A DNA stretch of 6,955 nucleotides from Frankiales bacterium (GTDB lineage: Bacteria; Actinomycetota; Actinomycetes; Mycobacteriales; SCTD01). Both the position numbers and the translations under genes were made by a program. This document shows, in pieces, positions 1 to 5,667 of the stretch. Under the pieces are notes generated by a model. That model ran no database searches. It was not told where the DNA came from and saw only the letters and a list, made by a program, of their open reading frames with translations. How positions within the stretch are numbered: the stretch's first letter is position 1; each line of letters begins with the position of its first letter. Location: assembly GCA_025464915.1 (NCBI GenBank), contig JAODNF010000023.1, positions 1-6,955 of the forward strand, in the 5' to 3' direction.

Positions 1-298
1 CGCCGTTGTCGTCGCCGGGCTCCGCGGAGGCGCGCGCCGTCGTCGTACCGCCGTGGTCGTCCGGACTCGCGGTGGCGGCGGCACTGGCACGGTGCGTCGG
101 CTCGGCGCTGCGCGTGGAGGTGGCGCGGTCGTCGGCGGACGCGGTGGCTGCCGCCGTCGGGCTGCCGCGGTGGTTGTCGTCGATGGGGGCGTCGTTGCCG
201 CTGGCGGTGCTGTTGCCGGCGAGCGCCCAGGAGGCGGCGCCGCCGCCGGCTCCGGTGAGCAGGGCGGCGAGCAGGATGGGGGGGAGGTGTCGGTTCAT
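1..298 (-). CDS. Partial exported/membrane-anchored Ala/Ser/Thr/Asp-rich protein (N-terminal 99 residues)
   Basis: This reading frame is open from an ATG at 298 down to the left edge, so only the N-terminus is seen. It begins MNRHLPPILLAALLTGAGGG and continues through a small-residue, Ala-rich stretch to about residue 28, which looks like a signal peptide or single membrane anchor after a short Arg/His head. No lipobox cysteine is visible. The remainder is a low-complexity extracytoplasmic stretch of Ala, Ser, Thr, Asp and Gly, typical of a disordered linker before a folded domain that would lie outside the window. Codons on this strand have G or C at nearly every third position, which is the main argument that it is real; the plus-strand frames over it give less natural, Val/Gly/Ala-rich protein. 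No clear Shine-Dalgarno precedes the ATG, and an in-frame GTG at 307 is an alternative start. It is divergent from the phosphatase operon. I do not recognise the family and assign no function. Confidence 0.68.
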   Translation of the reverse strand, partial: MNRHLPPILLAALLTGAGGGAASWALAGNSTASGNDAPIDDNHRGSPTAAATASADDRATSTRSAEPTHRASAAATASPDDHGGTTTARASAEPGDDNG

Positions 299-344
299 GT
301 CGTTCACGCTGTCGTCAGCATGGTCGGGGGCGCCATCGGTCTCC

Positions 345-356
345 GGTCCTAGGACC
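345..356. promoter_or_regulatory. 12-bp perfect palindrome, candidate operator
   Basis: GGTCCTAGGACC reads identically on both strands. It is centred about 52 bp upstream of the ATG of the minus-strand gene and about 108 bp upstream of the GTG at 459. Its half-site AGGACC recurs as a spaced inverted repeat at 420-440. Dyads of this size often bind dimeric regulators; which regulator binds here, if any, is unknown. AGGACC also occurs inside coding sequence elsewhere in the window (for example near 2688 and 2883), so only the paired arrangement is informative. Confidence 0.35.
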
Positions 357-419
357 TGGGGCGGGAGCGGGGAGCTCCGGTTGCTCCGAACGGGTGGGTT
401 AGGGCTCCGGCATGTGGGG

Positions 420-440
420 CAGGACCGGCTGGTGGTCCTG
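420..440. repeat. Inverted repeat, 7-bp arms with 7-bp spacer, just upstream of the RBS
   Basis: CAGGACC (420-426) and GGTCCTG (434-440) are perfect reverse complements separated by GGCTGGT. The repeat ends three bases before the G-rich ribosome binding site of the large phosphatase gene. As DNA it could be an operator sharing its half-site with the palindrome at 345-356. As RNA it could form a short hairpin beside the ribosome binding site. No T-run follows, so it is not a terminator for plus-strand transcripts. Confidence 0.4.
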
Positions 441-443
441 AAC

Positions 444-450
444 GGGGGGA
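444..450 (+). promoter_or_regulatory. Ribosome binding site that fixes the GTG start at 459
   Basis: GGGGGGA lies 8 bases before a GTG at 459. This spacing and the onset of recognisable RsbW-like sequence immediately afterwards decide the start. The reading frame is open back to position 6, but that upstream part overlaps the minus-strand gene and resembles no domain. Confidence 0.65.
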
Positions 451-458
451 ACCTGAGC

Positions 459-3400
459 GTGTCAGCAGCTGTCGAGCTCCGACGTGGGACGGACTCGGTC
501 CCGGTCGCTCGCCGGCACGTCCGGGAGGTGCTCCACCCGTCGCCCGTCCGCGAGGACGTCGAGCTGGTCGTCACCGAGCTCGTCACCAACGCGGTGCTGC
601 ACGCCCCGGCCGGGGTCGTCCGGCTGCGCGTGCTCGAGGTCGAGGGCGCCGTCCGCGTGGAGGTCGAGGACACCGGTCACGGGATGCCGGTCGCGGTGCG
701 GGAGAGCTCCGAGGCGATGACCGGTCGCGGGCTGGCGCTGGTCGCGGCCCTCAGCCGGGCCTGGGGCGTGGAGGGCGGGGCCGACGGTCACAAGGTCGTG
801 TGGGCCGAGGTGCCGCTCGACCAGGCGGACCTGAGCCGCACCGAGCCGGACATCGACGTCGACGCTCTGCTCGCCGCCTGGCCGGAGGACGAGGACGCCC
901 AGGAGCGGTTCACCGTTCGCCTCGGCGCCGTGCCGACCGACCTGCTGCTCGCCGCGAAGGCGCACGTCGACAACCTGGTGCGCGAGTTCCAGCTCGCGGT
1001 CGTCACCGACCTGCCCTCGCACCTGCAGACCCTCGTCCCGGACGTCGTCCAGGGCTTCGCCGAGGCGCGGGTCGCGATCAAGGAGCAGGCGCTGGCCGCC
1101 GCCTCCCGAGGGCTGGCGGAGACCGAGCTCGTCCTCACGCTCCGGGCGCAGGCGGCGGAGGCCGGGGAGGCCTACCTCGCCGCGCTCGACGAGCTGGACC
1201 GCTACGCCGGCGCGGCCCGGCTGCTGACTCTCGCCAGCCCGCCCGTCCACCAGGTCTTCCGGCACTGGTACGTCCAGTCGATCGTGGACCAGCTGCGGGC
1301 CCGGTCCCAGGGCGACGAGCCGGGCGCCTTCGAGACGTTCCCGGCGCGGCTGGCGCGCGAGGTCACCGACCTGGCGGCGCTGCGCCCGGCGGTGCGCCGC
1401 ACCAGCGGCCTGTACGAGATCGCCTCGGCGCTCGCCGGGCTGACCGCGTCCTCGCAGGTCGCCGAGACGGTCGTCCGCTCCGGCATGGAGGTGCTCGGCG
1501 CGCGGGTCGGGGCCCTGGTCTCGGCCGACCTCGAGCCGCTCGCGGTGGTCGGCGTGCGGCCGGAGTACCTCGCGCGGCTCACGACGCCCGGTACCGCCCC
1601 CCTGCCGAGCGCCGTCGTGCTGCGCACCGGTGAGCCGCTGTGGCTCGAGTCGCCCGAGCAGCGCGACGCCCAGTTCCCGGACTTCGCGTCCCTGGAGCCG
1701 CACACCGTCTCGACGTGTGCCGTCCCGCTCGTCGCCGGTCGCCCGCTGGGCGTCCTGCGCTTCGGGTTCGACGCACCCCGGCTGTTCGACGACGACGAGC
1801 GGCGCTACGTGCTGACGCTCGCCGACCAGGCGGCCCTGGCCCTCGGACGCAGTGAGCTGTTCCTGGCCGAGCAGCAGGCGCGCCGGAGCGCCGAGCTGCT
1901 CGCCGCTCGGCTCGACGGCCTGATGAGCGTCGTGGGCCGGCTCACGACGGCGACCACCGATCAGGAGATCGCGGACCTGGCGGTGACGAGCGCGACGTCG
2001 CAGCTCGGCGCGCTGGCCGCGCGGCTGCACCTGGTGCACGAGGACGGTCTGCTGCACAGCCGCGCCGCCTCGACCGACGACGACGCGCTGGGCCGCACCT
2101 ACCCGTCGGTCGACCCGCACGACCCGCAGCTGCCGGCTGCCGAGGCGCTCGGCACCGGACGCGCGGTGGTCCTGCACGACCTCGCGGAGATCGGGAGCCG
2201 CTTCCCGGCGCTGGCCCGCCTCTACGACGAGGAGCGGTCCCTCGTCGTCGTGCCCCTGATCGTCGACGAGCACCGCATCGGCGTGCTGTCCGTGACCTTC
2301 GCGCCGGCGAGCGACCCCGACCACCAGCTGAGCTTCGTCACCAGCCTGGCCGACGCCACGGCGCAGGCGCTGGAGCGGCTCGGCGCGACGGCCCGGGCGG
2401 TGCAGGCCGCCGAGCGGCTGCGGTTCCTCGCGGAGGCGTCGGTGCGGCTGTCCGGCAGCCTCGACGTGACCGAGACGCTCCGCACGGTCGCGCAGCTGGT
2501 GGTGCCGCACGTCGCGGACTGGTGCTCGGTCAGCCTGCTGCAGGGCACCGACCTCAGCACCGTCGCCATCGCCCACGCCGACCCCGACAAGGTCGCCTGG
2601 GCGGCGGAGATGCAGCAGCGCTACCCGCCCGACCCGCACGCGCCGACCGGCGCGCCCGAGGTCGTCAGGACCGGCCGGAGCGAGATCTACCCCGAGCTGC
2701 CGCAGGAGATGCTCGACGCCGGTGCGCACGACGACGAGCACCGCCGGATCATCCGGGAGGTGGGGATGACGTCAGCCCTCGTCGTACCCCTCACGGGCCG
2801 GGCCGGACCGCTCGGCGCCATCACGATGATCATGGCCGACAGCGGCCGGCACTTCAGCAACGACGACGTCCCCTTCGCCGAGGACCTGGCGCGCCGGGCC
2901 GCTGTCGCGGTCGAGACGGTCACCGCGTTCGCGGCGCAGGAGGGGCGGCTCGAGCAGGTGACGCGCGTCGCCGACGCGGCCCAGCGGGCCATCCTGCCGT
3001 CGCCACCGGCCGCCATCGGCAACCTGCGGATCGCGACCCGCTACGTGTCGGCGACCGCGGAGGCACTCGTCGGGGGCGACCTCTACGAGGTGGTGCGGCG
3101 CGAGGGGGCGGTGCGGGTCCTCGTCGGCGACGTCCGCGGCAAGGGCCTGGAGGCGGTCCGCAACGCGACCATCGTGCTGGGCGAGTTCCGGGCTGCGGCC
3201 GAGGACATCGACGACCTGGTCGCGGTGGCCGTGCAGCTCGACCGCCGGCTGTCGGGCCACCTCGACCTCGAGGACTTCGTGACGGCCCTCGTCGCCGAGA
3301 TCCGCGACGACGGCACCTTCTCCGTCGTGTCCTGCGGCCACCCCCCGGCGCTCGTCATCTCGCCCACCACGATCACCCCGGTCGACGCCCCCTTCGCCCT

Positions 3401-3662
3401 CCCGCTCGGCCTGGGCTCGGAACCGGGCATGGTCACCGGCCGGCTGCAGCCGGGGGAGCGCTTCCTGCTCTACACCGACGGGCTGGTCGAGGCTCGCGAC
3501 ACCGCTGGCGCGTTCGGGTCGGTGGACGTCCTCACCGCGGCGCTCCAGGTGGAGCCCGACCTCGACAAGGCGCTCGACGGCGTGCTCGCTGCCGTCGAGG
3601 CGTGGACCGAGTCCGGCCTCGGCGACGACCTCGCGCTGCTCGCCGTCGAACTTCCGTCGTAG
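459..3662 (+). CDS. Multidomain kinase-phosphatase: RsbW-like HATPase, helical segment, three GAF domains, SpoIIE/PP2C phosphatase
   Basis: A 1067-residue soluble regulator with no membrane segment seen. Residues 1-120 are an RsbW/SpoIIAB-type ATPase: N-box E40-LVTN-A (Asn44), G1 box D71-TGHG and G2 box G89-RGL are intact, so ATP binding is expected. Residues 121-314 are mostly helical and unassigned. GAF-like domains lie at about 315-468, 480-643 and 651-825; their ligands are unknown. Residues about 830-1067 are a SpoIIE/RsbU PP2C phosphatase, with metal-binding acidic residues in GGD (Asp874), GDVRGKG (Asp891), TDGLVEARD (Asp1007) and GDD (Asp1057). In known partner-switching systems RsbW-type domains phosphorylate a STAS anti-anti-sigma protein or bind a sigma factor, and RsbU-type phosphatases dephosphorylate the STAS protein; that role is inferred here. 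The first motif reads GGDLYE, not the common GGDWYD. It probably heads an operon with the next two genes. The domain calls are firm, but the biological target is not identifiable. Confidence 0.92.
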   Translation: MSAAVELRRGTDSVPVARRHVREVLHPSPVREDVELVVTELVTNAVLHAPAGVVRLRVLEVEGAVRVEVEDTGHGMPVAVRESSEAMTGRGLALVAALSRAWGVEGGADGHKVVWAEVPLDQADLSRTEPDIDVDALLAAWPEDEDAQERFTVRLGAVPTDLLLAAKAHVDNLVREFQLAVVTDLPSHLQTLVPDVVQGFAEARVAIKEQALAAASRGLAETELVLTLRAQAAEAGEAYLAALDELDRYAGAARLLTLASPPVHQVFRHWYVQSIVDQLRARSQGDEPGAFETFPARLAREVTDLAALRPAVRRTSGLYEIASALAGLTASSQVAETVVRSGMEVLGARVGALVSADLEPLAVVGVRPEYLARLTTPGTAPLPSAVVLRTGEPLWLESPEQRDAQFPDFASLEPHTVSTCAVPLVAGRPLGVLRFGFDAPRLFDDDERRYVLTLADQAALALGRSELFLAEQQARRSAELLAARLDGLMSVVGRLTTATTDQEIADLAVTSATSQLGALAARLHLVHEDGLLHSRAASTDDDALGRTYPSVDPHDPQLPAAEALGTGRAVVLHDLAEIGSRFPALARLYDEERSLVVVPLIVDEHRIGVLSVTFAPASDPDHQLSFVTSLADATAQALERLGATARAVQAAERLRFLAEASVRLSGSLDVTETLRTVAQLVVPHVADWCSVSLLQGTDLSTVAIAHADPDKVAWAAEMQQRYPPDPHAPTGAPEVVRTGRSEIYPELPQEMLDAGAHDDEHRRIIREVGMTSALVVPLTGRAGPLGAITMIMADSGRHFSNDDVPFAEDLARRAAVAVETVTAFAAQEGRLEQVTRVADAAQRAILPSPPAAIGNLRIATRYVSATAEALVGGDLYEVVRREGAVRVLVGDVRGKGLEAVRNATIVLGEFRAAAEDIDDLVAVAVQLDRRLSGHLDLEDFVTALVAEIRDDGTFSVVSCGHPPALVISPTTITPVDAPFALPLGLGSEPGMVTGRLQPGERFLLYTDGLVEARDTAGAFGSVDVLTAALQVEPDLDKALDGVLAAVEAWTESGLGDDLALLAVELPS

Positions 3663-3697
3663 TCACGTTTCCGTAGTTCTGCCATGAGCCGGGTGCG

Positions 3698-4420
3698 ATG
3701 TCCGGCACGATCACGTTCGTGCCGATGACGACCGTTCCCACAGGCGCGACCGAGCTGCGTGCCCACCTCGCCGTGCCCGCGGTCGGATCCGGGCCCTGGC
3801 CGGGCGTGGTCGTGCTGCACGAGGCCCTCGGCCTGACGAACGACATCCGGCAGCAGGCTGACCGGCTGGCGGCGGCCGGCTACCTCGCGGTGGCTCCAGA
3901 CCTGTTCACGCAGGGCGGCCTGGTGCGCTGCATCAAGGGCGTCTTCGCCGCCCTGAGCAGCGGCGTCGGTCCGGCCGTCGACGACGTCCTGGCAGTTCGG
4001 CGCTGGCTCGGCGCCCGCCCGGACTGCACGGGCCGGGTCGGGGTCATCGGGTTCTGCATGGGCGGCGGCTTCGCCCTGCTGCTGGCGTCGGAGTTCGACG
4101 CCAGCGCACCCAGCTACGGTCCGGTTCCCCGCGACCTGAGCGCCCTCGACGGGGCCTGTCCCGTCGTCGCGAGCTATGGCGCCCGAGACCGCTTCCTGCC
4201 GCGCAGCACCGCGAGAGACCTCGAGGCGGCGCTGACGGAGCGGGGGGTGCCGCACGACGTGAAGACCTACGACGGGGTCGGCCACTCCTTCCTCAACCGC
4301 CACGGCGCGGGCCCGTTCTCCGTGCTCGAGCGGGTCACCGGTCTGCACTTCGACGAGGACGTCGCGCAGGACGCGTGGGACCGGATCCTGCGCGTGTTCG
4401 ACGAGCACCTGCGTGACTGA
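3698..4420 (+). CDS. Dienelactone hydrolase family protein (alpha/beta hydrolase)
   Basis: A 240-residue cytosolic alpha/beta hydrolase of normal length for the dienelactone hydrolase family, whose founding members hydrolyse dienelactone to maleylacetate in chloroaromatic degradation. The triad is visible: nucleophile Cys120 in GFCMGGG, Asp164 in YGARDRFLP and His196 in GVGHSFLN. HEALGL with Glu42 matches the conserved glutamate near the active site of the family. Cysteine in place of serine at the nucleophile is the family signature. The true substrate cannot be told, and no aromatic-degradation genes accompany it. The ATG at 3698 is used, but no good ribosome binding site precedes it, and Met10 (3725) is a plausible alternative that would start near the first expected strand. 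It follows the large phosphatase by 35 bp and overlaps the second phosphatase by 8 bp, suggesting co-transcription. It could act in stress metabolism or detoxification; that is inference. Confidence 0.9.
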   Translation: MSGTITFVPMTTVPTGATELRAHLAVPAVGSGPWPGVVVLHEALGLTNDIRQQADRLAAAGYLAVAPDLFTQGGLVRCIKGVFAALSSGVGPAVDDVLAVRRWLGARPDCTGRVGVIGFCMGGGFALLLASEFDASAPSYGPVPRDLSALDGACPVVASYGARDRFLPRSTARDLEAALTERGVPHDVKTYDGVGHSFLNRHGAGPFSVLERVTGLHFDEDVAQDAWDRILRVFDEHLRD

Positions 4421-5648
4421 CCTGCTGGCCCGGACCGTCCGGGCGACCGCTGCGGCGGCAGAGGCCGACGTGCTGCTGACGCGGGCGGCCGAGCTGCTCG
4501 TCACCGAGGTGGACTGGGTCCTTGCGGACCGGGTCGACGAGCCGGACCTGGTGACGCGGGTCGCCGCGCTCTGCGCCGACGGGCCGCTGGACCTCCCGGA
4601 GGAGCTCGGGCGGCCGACGACCCGCCGCTCCTCGGCGAGCTCCGTGGGCATCTTGCCCTCGGTCCTCTCGAGCCCCGGCCACCTGCTGCGCCTCGGGGCC
4701 GAGGACCTGCGCAGGATCGCCGCCCAGGAGCTCGACCGGCACGCCGCCCGGCAAGCGGCCGGCATGCTGGCCCGCGGCGTGGCCGACGTCGTCATCGTGG
4801 GCCTGGTCGCACGCGGCATGCCCCTGGGTGTCCTCGTCCTCGGGGTGCGTGACCGGCTGCCGGACGACCTGCTGCGCGAGCTGCCCGACGTGGCCTCGCA
4901 CCTCGCCGTGGCGCTGGACGCGGCCCGGCTCGTCACGCTGCAGAACGTCGTGGCCCGCACGATGCAGGAGAGCCTGCTCCCGGCCCTGCCCGCCGTGCCG
5001 GGGCTGGAGCTCGCGGCGCGCTACGTCCCGGCGGCCCGCGGCCTCGACGTGGGCGGCGACTGGTACGACGCCTTCCGCACGCAGGACGACGTGGTCCTCG
5101 TCATCGGTGACGTGACCGGGCACGACCTCGCGGCCGCCGCCCGGATGGCGGACCTGCGCAACCTGCTGCGTGCGCACGCCGTGCACGGCGGCCTGGCCCC
5201 GGACGAGGTGCTGTCAGCCCTGGCTGCCACCGCGGCGGCGCTCGGACTGGACGTCTCGGCCACCGTCACCGTCGGCCGGCTCGCCGCGGAGGACGAGGGT
5301 CGCTGGCGGCTGCGGTGGTGCAACGCCGGTCACCCGCCGCCGCTGCTGCTCTCGCAGGGCGAGGCGAGCTGGCTGGCGCCGCCGCCCGACCTGATGCTGG
5401 GCATCGACGAGTCGTCGCCGCGCACCACGCACGAGGTGGTGCTGCAGACCGGCGACGCCGTGGTGCTGTTCACCGACGGCCTCGTGGAGCAGCGGGGGTC
5501 GGACCTGGACGCGCGGCTGGAGGAGCTCCGGGTGGCTGCGCGGGACTGCACCGGCCGGCCCGACGGTCTCGCCGAGCACCTGCTGCGCACCCTCGGCGGT
5601 GGGGCCGCGGACGACGTCGCGCTGCTGGTCGTCCGGGTCGGCGACTGA
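4413..5648 (+). CDS. GAF-domain SpoIIE/RsbU-type PP2C serine phosphatase
   Basis: A 411-residue soluble phosphatase. Residues about 20-175 form a GAF-like sensor, recognised by the VIVGLVARG-PLGVLVLG strands and a closing helix. A linker helix with M184-QESLLPALP, typical before RsbU-type domains, leads into the catalytic domain (about 190-411). All expected metal-binding motifs are there: GGDWYDAF (Asp216), GDVTGHD (Asp233), NAGHPPPLLL, FTDGLVEQRG (Asp355) and ADDVALLVVRV (Asp401). It should dephosphorylate a phosphoserine or phosphothreonine on a STAS-domain anti-anti-sigma protein, which is not encoded here. Unlike the upstream paralogue it has no ATPase domain, one sensor instead of three, and a canonical GGDWYD motif. 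The GTG start lies inside the last codons of the hydrolase gene in another frame. Only a weak GACGAG-like sequence precedes it, so translation is probably coupled to the hydrolase. The ligand of the GAF domain is unknown. Confidence 0.93.
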   Translation: MTDLLARTVRATAAAAEADVLLTRAAELLVTEVDWVLADRVDEPDLVTRVAALCADGPLDLPEELGRPTTRRSSASSVGILPSVLSSPGHLLRLGAEDLRRIAAQELDRHAARQAAGMLARGVADVVIVGLVARGMPLGVLVLGVRDRLPDDLLRELPDVASHLAVALDAARLVTLQNVVARTMQESLLPALPAVPGLELAARYVPAARGLDVGGDWYDAFRTQDDVVLVIGDVTGHDLAAAARMADLRNLLRAHAVHGGLAPDEVLSALAATAAALGLDVSATVTVGRLAAEDEGRWRLRWCNAGHPPPLLLSQGEASWLAPPPDLMLGIDESSPRTTHEVVLQTGDAVVLFTDGLVEQRGSDLDARLEELRVAARDCTGRPDGLAEHLLRTLGGGAADDVALLVVRVGD

Positions 5649-5667
5649 CGTTCGGCGATCAGCCGGT

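Larger units (their letters stand above)
299..458. promoter_or_regulatory. Divergent intergenic region with inverted repeats
   Basis: These 160 bp separate the minus-strand exported protein from the plus-strand kinase-phosphatase gene and should carry both promoters. Seen directly: a perfect 12-bp palindrome, GGTCCTAGGACC, at 345-356; a second inverted repeat built from the same half-site, CAGGACC at 420-426 and GGTCCTG at 434-440; and three copies of GCTCCGR at 374-380, 383-389 and 404-410. A weak match to an actinomycete SigB-like promoter (GGTT at 379-382, 13 bp, GGGTTA at 396-401) faces the plus-strand gene. Assigning promoter or operator function is inference. No transcription start can be fixed from sequence alone. 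Confidence 0.5.

Noticed and set aside
6..458. In-frame N-terminal extension of the large phosphatase back to position 6
   Set aside because: It overlaps a minus-strand frame with far better coding character, resembles no domain, and a good ribosome binding site sits directly before the GTG at 459, where the RsbW-like sequence begins.
462..2741. 759-codon open frame on the minus strand, antisense to the large phosphatase
   Set aside because: It is rich in Arg, Gly, Val and Gln with no recognisable domain. Stop-poor antisense frames are expected opposite genes whose third positions are almost always G or C.
2522..3676. 384-codon plus-strand frame inside the phosphatase gene
   Set aside because: It is an Arg/Gly/Ala/Pro-rich out-of-frame shadow of the GAF and PP2C domains.
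3663..3697. Promoter or terminator between the large phosphatase and the hydrolase
   Set aside because: In 35 bp there is no hairpin and no convincing -35/-10 pair, so read-through transcription is the simpler view.
3470..4960. 496-codon minus-strand open frame spanning the hydrolase and parts of both phosphatases
   Set aside because: It is a Ser/Arg/Ala-rich shadow crossing three well-supported genes, with no domain similarity.
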